NCBI GenBank assembly: GCA_947565185.1 | Contig: CANODU010000014.1 | Coordinates: forward strand, 1-32,077 | Source: an uncultured Eggerthellaceae bacterium | GTDB taxonomy: Bacteria; Actinomycetota; Coriobacteriia; Coriobacteriales; Eggerthellaceae | DNA length: 32,077 nt | Direction: 5' to 3' | In this document: positions 14,663 to 24,192 of the stretch, in pieces | Layout: every line of letters begins with the position of its first letter | Position numbering within the stretch: the stretch's first letter is position 1 | Made by a program: the position numbers and the translations under genes | Notes under the pieces: generated by a model | What the model saw: only the letters and a program-made list of their open reading frames with translations | What the model was told of the DNA's origin: nothing | Databases searched by the model: none

Positions 14663-17584
14663 TCAGTCTGTGCTCTCGAACGCCTTCAGCGTCTCCAACT
14701 CCAGCTCATCCAGATAGACCTCGCGCGGCTTCGATCCATTCGCTGGACCCACCACGCCCAGCTCCTCCAGCTGATCCATGATCCTGCCGGCGCGAGCATA
14801 GCCTACCTTCAATCGCCTCTGGATATTGGAGGTGGACCCCATTTTACTTGAAACCACGAGCTCTGCCGCTTCCCATATCAAAGGGTCCTCTGCACCTCCG
14901 CTGCCGCCCTGAGGGCTGGTATCTCCCAGCGACATCACGTTCGTGGCGAGGATATCCTGATGATAGTCGGGTTCTCCTTGAGCCTTGATGAAATCGACCA
15001 CAGCACCTATCTCCTCTTCGGAGACATAGCATGCTTGGATCCTCTGAGGCTTCGGCAGCTCAGGCTTGGAGAGGAGCATATCCCCCAAGCCGATCAGGCT
15101 CTCAGCGCCAGGCGTATCCAGGATGACGCGCGAATCGATGCCCGAAGCTACATTGAAGGCGATGCGGTTGGTGATATTGGCCTTGATGAGCCCGGTCACC
15201 ACATTGGTGGAGGGGCGTTGCGTGGCCACGATCAAATGGATGCCCGCAGCGCGCGCCAACTGCGCGATGCGCGAGATGGAGAACTCCACTTCCTTTCCCA
15301 CGTTCATCATCAGATCCGCCAGCTCGTCGATGATGATGACGATATAGGGCAGAGGATCGAGCTCCCGCCCTTCGCCATCTTCCACTCCCCCGCCGCTCAC
15401 CTTCGCGTTGTACTGCGTGATATTGCGCACGCCGATCTTGGAGAACACCTTGAGGCGCCGCTCCATCTCCGCAACGCCCCACGACAGCGCGCTGGCAGCC
15501 TCCTTGGGTTCGGTGACCACAGGAACGTAGAGATGCGGGATGCCGTTATAGGGCGTGAACTCCACGCGCTTCGGGTCGATCATGATGAAGCGGACCTCAT
15601 CGGGTGTGGCGCGCATGAGGATGGACATGATCATCGCGTTGATGGAGACGGATTTGCCCGAACCGGTCGTGCCGCCGATGAGCAGATGCGGCATCTTCGC
15701 CAGATCAGAGACGATGGAGCGCCCCTCCACGTCCTTGCCGATGGCGATCTCCAAAGGATCAGGTCCTGCGCTTGCCAGCACTTCTGAGAGGTAGACCGTC
15801 TGCCGCGTCTTGTTCGGTATCTCGATGCCCACATGGTTCGTGCCCGGAATGGGTGCGAAGATGCGCACGCCAGGAGAGGCCAGCGCCAAGGCGATGTCGT
15901 CATTGAGGTTGGTGATGCGGCTCACGCGCACCCCTGAGGGGAGATCCACCTGGAAGAGCGTGACCGTGGGTCCCTCTATCCAACCAACGACGGTAGCGTT
16001 GATGCCGAAGTCCTCGAGCGTTTGCTGGAGCGTTTGAGCAGTAAGGGCAAGATCTTGCCCTGAAGCGCCATGAGCGCGTGACGTTTCAGGTTGTCGCAAG
16101 AGCGTCATGCTCGGAAGCTCGAAGTCTCCTCGGATGATGCCCGAACCAGCCGATGCAACTGCTGACGGAGCCTTCTTCTTCGCGCTTGCCGCCTTCGTCT
16201 TCTTCGACGCATCCTCATGAGGCAGGCGCACGGTCTGCGTGTCCGCCCCGTTCGCAAGGCAGCTTTGGTCAGACGGGTCCGGTACGGCCACATGGCTCGG
16301 AACAGGAAGCGCGTCATCGTCGATGCGCGGCAAGGCAGCAGCCAATGCTTCGATGCTACGCGTCGTCGCACCACCATCCTCCAGTGAACCTGTGCGCTCG
16401 CCACGCGCCTTCCATGAGCGAAGCTGCGTGAAATCATCAGGGCTGGGGTCGTCGACCTCATCTTCTTCCGGAGCCTCTTCTGCATAGCCCTCCAGATTCG
16501 GGAGCGGGACGAACACCTCATGAGGATCCTTCGGAAGGGGGACGCTCACCGCATCTTGCACCGGTGGGCATGCCGCTTCAGCACGAACAGGGCTGGCAGC
16601 TGCCGGTGCTGCGGTCAGAGAGGCTCCCAAAGGCTGTGTCACAGCGGCATCGCTTGCGTGAGCAGCCTCATGCGGATCTCCCAAGATGGACTTGGCAGCC
16701 TCGATGCGCCGATCGAGAGCGCGAGAACCTGACGGCGCTGGCGCTTCATTTGCGCCCAAGAGCGGCTGGGTCATATTCGCCGAGCCCATGCTGGAAGCGG
16801 ATTCGCATAGCGCTGGGCTTCCGTAGCCCTCATATCCTCCGTAAAGGTCAGGCTGAACCTGCTGAAAGGGCATCTCTTCAGCCTTGCGCACGCGAAGCTT
16901 TCGACTGGTGAGAGATGCCGATGCATCTGAGGTGAGCTTCTCTTGGAACTGCCGCTTCTTGGTGCGCACCTTCTCTATGGTGCGAGATATGGAGAAGCCG
17001 ACGATCACCAGGCCGATGATCATGACCCCGATGAAGATGACCGCCGCGATGATGCGTCCGAACAGGCTCATGAGGCAGAAAGCGAGCCCCGCGCCCACGT
17101 ATCCGCCATGGCCCGTGAGATTCGAGCTGAAGAAGAGCAGCTGGAGATCGTCAACGCCCAAAGATGTGATGGGCGTGAAGGTGGCGATGAGGCCGAGCAG
17201 CGCTATGAAGAGCACCGTGAGGCCGATAGCGGCCCGTGCAGGGACACGCTGCTTCTGCGAGCGGTAGAGGAACGTAGCGCCGATGGCGGCCAAGATGAGC
17301 GGGAGCATATAGGCACCCACACCGAATATGAGCTTGATCCATTCAGAGGCGAAGCTGGTCACGAGGGCGCCATCAGAGGGCATGGCAACGACGAGCATGA
17401 AGACGATGGCCAAGATGATGAACGATATGCCAGCGATGTCTCGCTTCGTCGTGTCATCGAGGAGGCCCGTTGATACCTCTTCCGGCTCATCGGGACGATG
17501 CCGCTTCAGTGGAGCGCTATTCTTCTGGGAAGCCTTCGCTGCCTTCGAAGGCTTCTCCTTGGTTTCTTGCTTCTTGCGTGCCAA
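14663..17584 (-). CDS. ftsK: DNA translocase FtsK/SpoIIIE
   Basis: Septal DNA pump that clears chromosomes from the division plane. Several N-terminal membrane helices (about 45-200) are followed by a long low-complexity linker (about 230-480) and the motor with Walker A GGTTGSGKS (about 635-643) and Walker B IIIDELADLM. The winged-helix gamma domain (about 910-960: STSNIQRRLKVGYARAGRIMDQLE), which reads polar KOPS-type sites, ends the chain. Length 973 is within family range. The start is TTG with AGGAAGGG about 6-9 nt upstream. A LexA-like box upstream of dapA may affect this unit; E. coli ftsK is itself SOS-inducible. Confidence 0.97.
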   Translation of the reverse strand: MARKKQETKEKPSKAAKASQKNSAPLKRHRPDEPEEVSTGLLDDTTKRDIAGISFIILAIVFMLVVAMPSDGALVTSFASEWIKLIFGVGAYMLPLILAAIGATFLYRSQKQRVPARAAIGLTVLFIALLGLIATFTPITSLGVDDLQLLFFSSNLTGHGGYVGAGLAFCLMSLFGRIIAAVIFIGVMIIGLVIVGFSISRTIEKVRTKKRQFQEKLTSDASASLTSRKLRVRKAEEMPFQQVQPDLYGGYEGYGSPALCESASSMGSANMTQPLLGANEAPAPSGSRALDRRIEAAKSILGDPHEAAHASDAAVTQPLGASLTAAPAAASPVRAEAACPPVQDAVSVPLPKDPHEVFVPLPNLEGYAEEAPEEDEVDDPSPDDFTQLRSWKARGERTGSLEDGGATTRSIEALAAALPRIDDDALPVPSHVAVPDPSDQSCLANGADTQTVRLPHEDASKKTKAASAKKKAPSAVASAGSGIIRGDFELPSMTLLRQPETSRAHGASGQDLALTAQTLQQTLEDFGINATVVGWIEGPTVTLFQVDLPSGVRVSRITNLNDDIALALASPGVRIFAPIPGTNHVGIEIPNKTRQTVYLSEVLASAGPDPLEIAIGKDVEGRSIVSDLAKMPHLLIGGTTGSGKSVSINAMIMSILMRATPDEVRFIMIDPKRVEFTPYNGIPHLYVPVVTEPKEAASALSWGVAEMERRLKVFSKIGVRNITQYNAKVSGGGVEDGEGRELDPLPYIVIIIDELADLMMNVGKEVEFSISRIAQLARAAGIHLIVATQRPSTNVVTGLIKANITNRIAFNVASGIDSRVILDTPGAESLIGLGDMLLSKPELPKPQRIQACYVSEEEIGAVVDFIKAQGEPDYHQDILATNVMSLGDTSPQGGSGGAEDPLIWEAAELVVSSKMGSTSNIQRRLKVGYARAGRIMDQLEELGVVGPANGSKPREVYLDELELETLKAFESTD

Positions 17585-17643
17585 CCGTTCCCTTCCTTGT
17601 GGTTCGTGTGATCTGCGTTCAAGGAAAGCATATGCGTGGACAG

Positions 17644-17649
17644 ATTATA
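17644..17649 (-). promoter_or_regulatory. Possible -10 box for ftsK overlapping the rnj stop
   Basis: TATAAT contains the TAA stop of rnj and lies 60 nt before the ftsK start. No good -35 is visible, so confidence is low. A similar TATAAT overlaps the recO stop ahead of rpsO. Confidence 0.3.
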
Positions 17650-19615
17650 CATCCAGCAGGTTCATCACCATCATCGGACGCTGCTTGGTCTTCTCCCAAA
17701 GGAGCGCATAGGCGGCATCCCGGGCTGCCTTGCGAATGGGCTTGAATTGCGTCTCCCCCTTCGAGAGCGAACGCTGGATGGAGGAGCGCACCACCGCCGT
17801 GGTCTGATCCTTCAGATACGCATCGTCGCCGCCCGTGATGCCATGCATCTCCACGACCGGGTTGCCCACCAGCTGCTTGCGCTTGAAATCGATGGCGGCA
17901 GCCACGCTGATGAAGCCCTGTGCACCCAGTTCGCTTCGCTCATCCAAGACATCCTGGGAGGTATCCCCCACCGACAGGCCGTCGACGAAGATGATGCCGC
18001 TCTGCACGCCTTCTCCCTGCTTGACGCCTTCGCTGGTCATGATGAGCTCATCGCCATTCTCAAGGATATAGATGTTCTCAGCAGCAACGCCTGTAGCTTC
18101 CGCCAGCTTCGCATGAGCGCGCAGATGCGTGGCTTCGCCGTGCACGGGCAAGAAGGCGCGGGGCTTCACGATGGAGAGCACCAGCTTCAGCTCTTCGGCT
18201 CCGGCATGACCTGAGACATGGACGCGTGCACGCGACTTATCGAACACGTCCGCACCGATCTTCGCCAGCGAATTGATGACGCGCGTAACGGCTTTCTCGT
18301 TGCCTGGCACCGGCGTGGCTGAGATGATGACCGTATCCCCCTCTTCCACGTCGATGGTCTTGTGCTCGCCGTTCGCGATGCGCGCAAGCGCCGAGAGCGG
18401 CTCTCCCTGGGATCCGGTGCACATGATGACGACGTTCTCCGGCGGGATGTCCTTGAGCTCATACGCGTCGATGAGATCCGCATCGGAGATGTTCAGATAT
18501 CCCAGCTTGCGCGCGATATCCGTGTTCTGGATCATGGAGCGACCGGTGACCACCACCTTGCGTCCGTTAGCCACAGCCGCATCGCAGATCTGCTGCATGC
18601 GGTGGATATGGCTGGCGAACGAGGCGATGATGACGCGCCCCTTGGCCTGAGAGATGATCTGGCTCAAGACCTTCCCCACCTCGGCCTCAGACGGCGTGAA
18701 GCTGGGGTTGGTGGCATTGGTGGAATCAGACATCATGAGATCCACGCCCTCTTCGCCGAAGCGCGCGAGCGCCGCGAAATCCGTGGTGATGCCATCGATG
18801 GGCGTTTGATCGAGCTTGAAGTCGCCCATGTGCAAGACGTTGCCCGCAGGGCTTTGGATGAAGAGCCCCAGCGCGCCAGGGATGGAATGGTTCACCGAGA
18901 AGAAGGTGACCTTCATGCATCCAAGCGTGATGGTGTCTCCCGATTCCACTTCGATGAGCTTGGCGTTCTTGATGCGGTGTTCCTTGAATTTGCCTTCGAT
19001 GAGCCCGAGCGTGAGCTTGGACGCATAGATGGGCACCGGTCGCTCCAGATCCTTCATGAGGTACGGCAGCGCTCCGGTGTGGTCTTCGTGGCCATGGGTG
19101 ACCACGATGCCCTTGAGCTTCTCTTCGTTCTCCAAGACATAGGTGTAATCGGGCAGGATCAAGTCGATGCCCGGGTGGTCATCATCGGGGAACATGAGGC
19201 CCGCATCGTCTAAGAGCATATCGCCTTTGCAGGTGAACGCCGTCATGTTCTTGCCGATGGCATCCAATCCCCCGAGCGGGATGATCCGCAGCTCAGCATC
19301 GGTGGGCTTCTTCGCCTTCTTGCGACGATGCGACCCCGCAGGCTTCGACGCTTTCTGCTCCCCCTGCTTCAAGGCCTCATCGCGCGTGAGATGAGGACGC
19401 TCGCGCTCTAGGCTTACATGCTTGTAGCTGCTGGTCCTCTTCTTGTTGCGGCGACTGCGCTGCGTTTTGCGCTGGTCATCGCCCTGCTTGCCCTGTTGGT
19501 TCTGCGTGTTCTGCTGCATCTTCTGGCTTCCGTTCGCGCTTGGCTCTCCGCGATGCGCGTCAGTTGCCCTCCCTGCGTTGGCAGGGTCATGGTTCGTGTG
19601 ATTCTGTTCTTGCAT
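17645..19615 (-). CDS. rnj: Ribonuclease J
   Basis: Metallo-beta-lactamase/beta-CASP nuclease with endo- and 5'-3' exoribonuclease activity in mRNA decay and rRNA maturation. The zinc motif HGHEDH is at 174-179, and LGGLDAIGKNM marks the start of the catalytic core (about 114). The beta-CASP part has TGSQGEPLSALARI, and motif VSGHAGAEELKL lies further on. At 656 residues it is about 100 longer than Bacillus RNase J1, owing to a polar N-terminal extension rich in Gln, Asn, Lys and Arg (1-105). It starts with ATG behind AAGGA, 50 bp after dapA. It shares the window with RNase Y and PNPase. Confidence 0.97.
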   Translation of the reverse strand: MQEQNHTNHDPANAGRATDAHRGEPSANGSQKMQQNTQNQQGKQGDDQRKTQRSRRNKKRTSSYKHVSLERERPHLTRDEALKQGEQKASKPAGSHRRKKAKKPTDAELRIIPLGGLDAIGKNMTAFTCKGDMLLDDAGLMFPDDDHPGIDLILPDYTYVLENEEKLKGIVVTHGHEDHTGALPYLMKDLERPVPIYASKLTLGLIEGKFKEHRIKNAKLIEVESGDTITLGCMKVTFFSVNHSIPGALGLFIQSPAGNVLHMGDFKLDQTPIDGITTDFAALARFGEEGVDLMMSDSTNATNPSFTPSEAEVGKVLSQIISQAKGRVIIASFASHIHRMQQICDAAVANGRKVVVTGRSMIQNTDIARKLGYLNISDADLIDAYELKDIPPENVVIMCTGSQGEPLSALARIANGEHKTIDVEEGDTVIISATPVPGNEKAVTRVINSLAKIGADVFDKSRARVHVSGHAGAEELKLVLSIVKPRAFLPVHGEATHLRAHAKLAEATGVAAENIYILENGDELIMTSEGVKQGEGVQSGIIFVDGLSVGDTSQDVLDERSELGAQGFISVAAAIDFKRKQLVGNPVVEMHGITGGDDAYLKDQTTAVVRSSIQRSLSKGETQFKPIRKAARDAAYALLWEKTKQRPMMVMNLLDV

Positions 19616-19665
19616 CTTTTCCTTATCTGTTGCGTTTTCGATCTGCGATGAGGAAGCGTGCTCCT

Positions 19666-20565
19666 CTAGGCGAGCGCACCCACCTGCCTCATCGTCTCTT
19701 GCAAGCGCTGGGTCTGACAGGGCGTGGCCTCCACCAAGGGGAGCCTGACACCGCCGACAGGAAAGCCCGAAAGCTCCAGCGCCTTCTTCACCAATATGGG
19801 ATTCGATGTCTCGAAGAGCCCTTCCATGAGCGGCAAGAGCGCGTCATTGAGCATCTCTGCCTGCTCCCAGTCGCCTCGCGCGCACGCATCCGTGATCTCC
19901 CTCATGCGAGCGGGCAAGACGTTGCCGATAGTTGATATGACGCCCGCCGCGCCCATGCGCATCATGGCAAGGGTGGCAGAGTCATCGCCCGAATAGACCA
20001 AGAAGTCATCTGGCGCCTCGGAGATGATGCGCTCCACCTGCTCCATGTCCCCAGATGCCTCTTTCACAGCCACGATGTTCGCGCAGTCATAGGCCAGGCG
20101 CAATGTGGTGTCTGCGCTCATGTTGATGGAGCAGCGACCGGGGATGTTGTAGAGGATGATAGGCAGATCCGTTGAGTCCGCAATGGTCTTGAAGTGCAGA
20201 TAGAGCCCTTCTTGCGGAGGCTTGTTGTAGTACGGCACGACGCACATGAACGCATCCACGCCCAGCTTCTCCACATCAGCAGCGAAGCTGACCGTATCGG
20301 CCGTACAGTTATCCCCGACGTTCGCGATGACGGGGACCTGCCCGCCCACAGCACCCACAACTGTCTCGAACAGGCGCATCTTCTGGGGATAGAAGACCGT
20401 GGGCGACTCTCCCGTGGTCCCGTTCACCACGAGCGCGTCAGCGCCACCATCCACCAAGCGGCACGCCAGCTCAGCGGCGCGCGGCAAGTCCAGCTCAAGG
20501 GTGGGAGTGAACGGCGTGACCATGGCGGGGATCATCCGACCGAAACGGGGGCGTGAGCTGATCAT
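19666..20565 (-). CDS. dapA: 4-hydroxy-tetrahydrodipicolinate synthase
   Basis: Condenses pyruvate and aspartate semialdehyde, the first committed step to DAP and lysine. The Schiff-base lysine is in VAVKEASG (Lys168), with Tyr139 in LYNIPGR and the Thr pair in NGTTGES (50-51). The ATG at 20565 is preferred over one at 20586 because AGGAG (20571-20575) sits five nt before it and the protein then begins MISSRPRFGRM. The result, 299 residues, is the family norm. A promoter with a LexA-like box lies immediately upstream, separating it from dapB although the two are functional partners. Confidence 0.96.
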   Translation of the reverse strand: MISSRPRFGRMIPAMVTPFTPTLELDLPRAAELACRLVDGGADALVVNGTTGESPTVFYPQKMRLFETVVGAVGGQVPVIANVGDNCTADTVSFAADVEKLGVDAFMCVVPYYNKPPQEGLYLHFKTIADSTDLPIILYNIPGRCSINMSADTTLRLAYDCANIVAVKEASGDMEQVERIISEAPDDFLVYSGDDSATLAMMRMGAAGVISTIGNVLPARMREITDACARGDWEQAEMLNDALLPLMEGLFETSNPILVKKALELSGFPVGGVRLPLVEATPCQTQRLQETMRQVGALA

Positions 20566-20592
20566 CTCATCTCCTACTATCAGCATGCATGG

Positions 20593-20620
20593 ATCTTATC
20601 ATGCGAACAAACGTTTTCAT
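20593..20620 (-). promoter_or_regulatory. dapA promoter
   Basis: -10 TAAGAT (20593-20598), preceded by TG to give an extended -10 (TGaTAAGAT), and a -35 ATGAAA (20615-20620) with a 16-nt spacer. It would drive dapA and possibly rnj, ftsK and the genes beyond. A short CTAGA-TCTAG inverted repeat (20626-20639) sits between it and the dapB stop. Confidence 0.5.
20604..20617. promoter_or_regulatory. LexA-like (SOS) box upstream of dapA
   Basis: CGAACAAACGTTTT matches 13 of 14 positions of CGAACRNRYGTTYC and resembles the recA box (CGAACAAATGTTTG). It lies within the spacer and -35 of the dapA promoter, where repression would be effective. Confidence 0.6.
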
Positions 20621-20641
20621 CATGTCTAGATGATTCTAGCA

Positions 20642-21415
20642 TCAAAGATCCATGATGCTCTCCAGGCCGACGACGAGTCCGGTGAGCTTCGCTGATTCTC
20701 GGATGCCCAGCAGGACACCGGGCATGTACGAGGAGGTATCCCATGAGACGTGCTTGAGGGAGAGCGTCTGGCCGAGCCCTCCGAAGATGACCTCCTGATT
20801 CGCAACGAATCCATCAGAGCGCACCGAATGCACGGGCACCCCATCGATGAGCGCCCCGCGCGCACCTTCGGCGCCCTCGATCTCCGTCTCCTTGCCTGGA
20901 GAGGCGCTTCTACGGCCACCGCGCCCTTCCGCGATCATCTTCGCCGTCATGACGGCAGTGCCTGACGGCGCATCCTTCTTGCGACAATGATGGAACTCGA
21001 TGACCTCTGCTTCGGGAAAGTAGGGAGCAGCTGCCTTGGCGAACTGCATCATGAGGACAGCGCCTGTGGTGAAGTTGGGAGCGAAGAAGAGGCTTGCATC
21101 TCCCTGCGCCTGCGATGCGAGGTCTTGAAGAGCATCAGAGCCGAGCCCCGTGGTGCCCACGACGCAATCCACGCCCTCACCGAGCGCACAGGCGATGTTG
21201 CCCGCGGCAACGTCGGGACGCGTGAAATCCACCATCACATCCACTTCATGCGCGCCAAGCGCCTCTGCCACGCTGCCATAGACAGGATAGCTGGCATCAG
21301 CAGCTGGATGAGGGTCGATGCCACAGATAAGCTCCATATCAGGCGCGTCATCCACGGCTTGGGCGGTTGCGCGGCCCATCCTTCCGGATGAGCCCGCAAC
21401 GGCTACCTTGATCAT
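20642..21415 (-). CDS. dapB: 4-hydroxy-tetrahydrodipicolinate reductase
   Basis: NAD(P)H-dependent reductase, the second step of the DAP branch. The nucleotide-binding GSSGRMGR (8-15) is at the N-terminus, and the active-site block is EFHHCRKKDAPSGTA (about 139-153), which carries the catalytic His and Lys. Length 257 is typical. Its ATG overlaps the pnp stop as ATGA, so it is coupled to PNPase translation and read from the rpsO-pnp unit, whereas dapA has its own promoter. Confidence 0.96.
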   Translation of the reverse strand: MIKVAVAGSSGRMGRATAQAVDDAPDMELICGIDPHPAADASYPVYGSVAEALGAHEVDVMVDFTRPDVAAGNIACALGEGVDCVVGTTGLGSDALQDLASQAQGDASLFFAPNFTTGAVLMMQFAKAAAPYFPEAEVIEFHHCRKKDAPSGTAVMTAKMIAEGRGGRRSASPGKETEIEGAEGARGALIDGVPVHSVRSDGFVANQEVIFGGLGQTLSLKHVSWDTSSYMPGVLLGIRESAKLTGLVVGLESIMDL

Positions 21416-23592
21416 GAGTGGTGCGAACGACGCGGCTTGCGGTTGCCCTGACCGGGCTTGGGGTGCTCAGACCCATTCCCGCCTGTTGGGGCGCTCCCGG
21501 CCGGTGCGTCAGGCTTGTCCAGGCGATCGAGCGAGATCTTGCCCGTCTTCGGATCCACTTCCGTGACCTCGACCTTGACGACATCGCCCAGATCCAGCAC
21601 ATCCTCGACCTTGCCGACGCGCCCGCGCGCCACCTTGGAGATGTGCAAGAGCCCGTCTTTGCTGGGTGTCAGACGGACGAAGGCGCCGAAGTCCTTGATC
21701 CCGACCACTTCGCCGTCATAGACCTCGCCTACCTCAGGCTCCTTCACGATGGCCATGATCATATCCTTGGCGGCCTTGCCGGCCGTGCCCTCAACGGCAG
21801 CGATATGGATGGTGCCATCCTCTTGGATGTCGATGCTGGCGCCAGTCTCATCCTGAATGCCGCGGACCACCTTGCCACCGGATCCGATGACCTCGCGGAT
21901 CTTGTCCTGCGGGATATGGATGGTCTCGATGCGCGGTGCAGTGTCCTTGAGCTCAGCACGCGGCGTACGGATGGTGGCGAGCATGGCGTCCAGGATCTGT
22001 GCGCGAGCCTCTTTCGCCTGAGAGAGCGCACGAGCCAAGATGTCCACCGAAAGGCCGCGGGCCTTGTTGTCCATCTGAAGCGCAGTGATGCCGCTGGCAG
22101 TGCCGCACACCTTGAAGTCCATGTCGCCCAAGAAGTCCTCGATGCCCTGGATGTCGGTCAGGATGACCACGTCATCGCCTTCCTTGATGAGCCCCATGGC
22201 CACACCGGAAACGGGGGCGGAGATGGGCACGCCCGCATCCATGAGCGCAAGCGTGGAACCGCAGGTAGACGCCATGGAAGAGGAGCCGTTCGATTCCAGG
22301 ATCTCAGAGACAACGCGGATGGCGTAGGGGAAGTCATCCTCTGAGGGGAGCACCGGGAGCAACGCGCGCTCAGCAAGGGCACCGTGTCCTATCTCACGGC
22401 GCTTCGGAGCACCCATGCGGCCGGTCTCTCCCGTGCAATACGGCGGGAAGTTGTATTGGTGCATATAGCGCTTGCCCTCTTCGGGCCAGATGGTGTCCAG
22501 GCGCTGCCACTCGTTCAGCATGCCCAGCGTGCAGACCGAAAGCGCTTGGGTCTGACCACGCTGGAAGAGCCCCGAGCCGTGCACGCGAGGCAGATACCCC
22601 GGCACGATATGCAGCGGGCGGATCTCAGTGGGCGTACGGCCATCCACGCGCTCGCCGCGCGCGATGATCATGGCGCGCATGGCCTTCTTCTCCAGCGCCT
22701 TGAGCGCAGCGGCTATGTCAGCGCCCCATGAAGCCCGCTCCTCCTCGGTGAACTCATCCGCCGTGATGCGCTCCTTCAATGCCTCCACACGGCTCAAGCG
22801 CTCCGACTTGTCAGGGCATGTGAGCGCTGCGGTCATCTCATCGGCATAAGGGCTGATGCGCTCATCGATGGCAGGATCTGCCTCATGGATGGTGTAGGGC
22901 AAAGGCTCTGGAGCCACCTGAGCGATGAACTCTGCCTGCTTGTCGCAGAAGGCGGCGATGGCCTCTTGCGCGAACGTCATGGCGGCGAGCATATCCTCTT
23001 CGGAGATCTCATGGGCACCGGCCTCCACCATGGAGATGTAGTCCTTCGTACCGGCGATGGTGAGCTCCAGATCAGAGGTCTCCTGCTCTTCGTAGGTGGG
23101 GTTCACGATGAACGCGCCGGTCTCCTTGTTGCGGCCGATGCGCACGCACGCAGCCGGTCCGTCGAAGGGGGCGCCACCCACCAAAAGCGCTGCCGAAGCA
23201 CCTCCGATGCAGATGGTATCCGGTGGATTCTGCCCATCAGCGACGAAGGTGGTGGCTACGATATGCACCTCGTTCTTGAATCCGTCAGGGAAGCCCGGGC
23301 GGATGGGACGGTCGATCATGCGCGCCGTGAGCGTGCCCTTATCCGACGGCTTCGCCTCGCGCTTGAGATATCCGCCGGGAATGCGCCCGACCGAATACAT
23401 CTTCTCCATGAAGTCCACCGTGAGCGGGAAGAAGTCGTAGTCGCGCTGCTGCTTAGACACCACTGCGGTGACGAGCACGCTGGTGGCTCCGCACGTGACG
23501 AGCACCGCGCCCGTTGCTTGCTTTGCCAGCTCTCCGGTTTCGAACCGGTAGCTCTTGCCATACAGTTCGAATTCGGAAACGATCTTTGCCAT
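21412..23592 (-). CDS. pnp: Polyribonucleotide nucleotidyltransferase (PNPase)
   Basis: Phosphorolytic 3'-5' exoribonuclease and RNA polymerase of the degradosome. The chain has two RNase PH domains separated by an alpha-helical domain, then a KH domain ([20 protein letters not shown]) and an S1 domain ([20 protein letters not shown]). It ends in a basic Gly/Pro/His tail. The start at 23592 ([12 protein letters not shown]) is preferred because it gives the conserved N-terminus and follows a purine-rich AGGAGA region; the frame stays open upstream to 23664 with unlikely sequence. That gives 726 residues. It lies 160 bp after rpsO, with two hairpins in the gap, and overlaps dapB. Confidence 0.97.
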   Translation of the reverse strand: MAKIVSEFELYGKSYRFETGELAKQATGAVLVTCGATSVLVTAVVSKQQRDYDFFPLTVDFMEKMYSVGRIPGGYLKREAKPSDKGTLTARMIDRPIRPGFPDGFKNEVHIVATTFVADGQNPPDTICIGGASAALLVGGAPFDGPAACVRIGRNKETGAFIVNPTYEEQETSDLELTIAGTKDYISMVEAGAHEISEEDMLAAMTFAQEAIAAFCDKQAEFIAQVAPEPLPYTIHEADPAIDERISPYADEMTAALTCPDKSERLSRVEALKERITADEFTEEERASWGADIAAALKALEKKAMRAMIIARGERVDGRTPTEIRPLHIVPGYLPRVHGSGLFQRGQTQALSVCTLGMLNEWQRLDTIWPEEGKRYMHQYNFPPYCTGETGRMGAPKRREIGHGALAERALLPVLPSEDDFPYAIRVVSEILESNGSSSMASTCGSTLALMDAGVPISAPVSGVAMGLIKEGDDVVILTDIQGIEDFLGDMDFKVCGTASGITALQMDNKARGLSVDILARALSQAKEARAQILDAMLATIRTPRAELKDTAPRIETIHIPQDKIREVIGSGGKVVRGIQDETGASIDIQEDGTIHIAAVEGTAGKAAKDMIMAIVKEPEVGEVYDGEVVGIKDFGAFVRLTPSKDGLLHISKVARGRVGKVEDVLDLGDVVKVEVTEVDPKTGKISLDRLDKPDAPAGSAPTGGNGSEHPKPGQGNRKPRRSHHS

Positions 23593-23688
23593 GCCTTTTC
23601 TCTTTTCTCCTCTTACCTGACCGGCGCCCTTTGCGCTCGGCTCACCTCTTCGCAGATCCGACAAGCAACGCGCCTGTCAGATCATGCC

Positions 23689-23716
23689 AATGCGGCAGCT
23701 TTTGCGCTCCCGCATT
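23689..23716 (-). other. Hairpin in the rpsO-pnp gap (pnp leader)
   Basis: AATGCGG (23689-23695) pairs with CCGCATT (23710-23716). The loop can form a small inner stem, AGC with GCT. It lies about 100 nt before the pnp start and could be part of a processed leader, as known for E. coli pnp; this is inference. Confidence 0.45.
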
Positions 23717-23720
23717 CGAC

Positions 23721-23742
23721 AAGGCCCGCTTGTGCGGGCCTT
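23721..23742 (-). other. Strong hairpin just after rpsO
   Basis: Nine-bp perfect stem AAGGCCCGC-ACAA-GCGGGCCTT, nine nt after the rpsO stop codon. It lacks a U run, so it is more likely a processing site or partial terminator than a full terminator. Read-through to pnp is expected. Confidence 0.6.
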
Positions 23743-23751
23743 GGTTCGAGC

Positions 23752-24039
23752 TTAGATGTTGTCGCGGATCCCCAGCTTCTTGATCAGATCACGATACTCA
23801 TCGATGTTGCCGGACTTGATGTACTTCAAAAGCCCGCGCCTCTTGCCGATGAGCTTCATGAGGCCTCGACGCGTATGGTTGTCCTTCTTGTGCGTCTTCA
23901 GATGCTCGGTGAGATTCCGGATGCGCTCAGTGAGGATGGCCACCTGCACCTCCGCGCTCCCTGAATCGTGCTCATCCTTGCCGTACTCCTTGATGAGGCG
24001 CGCAGTCTCTTCCTTGGTGATGCTGTACTTGTTAGCCAT
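23752..24039 (-). CDS. rpsO: 30S ribosomal protein S15 (uS15)
   Basis: Binds 16S rRNA early in 30S assembly. The 95 residues [20 protein letters not shown]...[35 protein letters not shown] are typical, with the conserved H-x-H-D-region basic motifs. The ATG at 24039 is chosen over one 15 nt upstream because S15 begins at this point and AGAAGGA precedes it. The gene is followed by pnp as in many bacteria. The leader from the TATAAT at 24187 is about 140 nt, long enough for S15 autoregulation; a CTGCGC/GCGCAG hairpin (24164-24179) lies at its start. Confidence 0.97.
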   Translation of the reverse strand: MANKYSITKEETARLIKEYGKDEHDSGSAEVQVAILTERIRNLTEHLKTHKKDNHTRRGLMKLIGKRRGLLKYIKSGNIDEYRDLIKKLGIRDNI

Positions 24040-24186
24040 GTTCCTTCTCTCCACCTTTCTTTGAGGTTCTTCGGGCTCTTCCGCTCAAGGAAGCTGCCCG
24101 CCATCAGATGCGTTCAGCCTGGGCGAGCAAGCTGGTGGAGCATGCAAGCCAAGGACAGACGCACTGCGCATCAGCGCAGCCGTCGA

Positions 24187-24192
24187 ATTATA
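24187..24192 (-). promoter_or_regulatory. Probable -10 box of the rpsO-pnp-dapB unit
   Basis: Perfect TATAAT overlapping the recO stop codon. TTGTTT lies 17 nt upstream as a weak -35. The 148-bp gap (24040-24187) otherwise holds the rpsO leader with one 6-bp hairpin (24164-24179). Confidence 0.55.

Noticed and set aside
17602-19602. Shared 13-mer ATCACACGAACCA before ftsK and inside the 5' end of rnj
   Set aside because: One copy is in coding sequence, and matches of this length are expected by chance in a 32-kb window.
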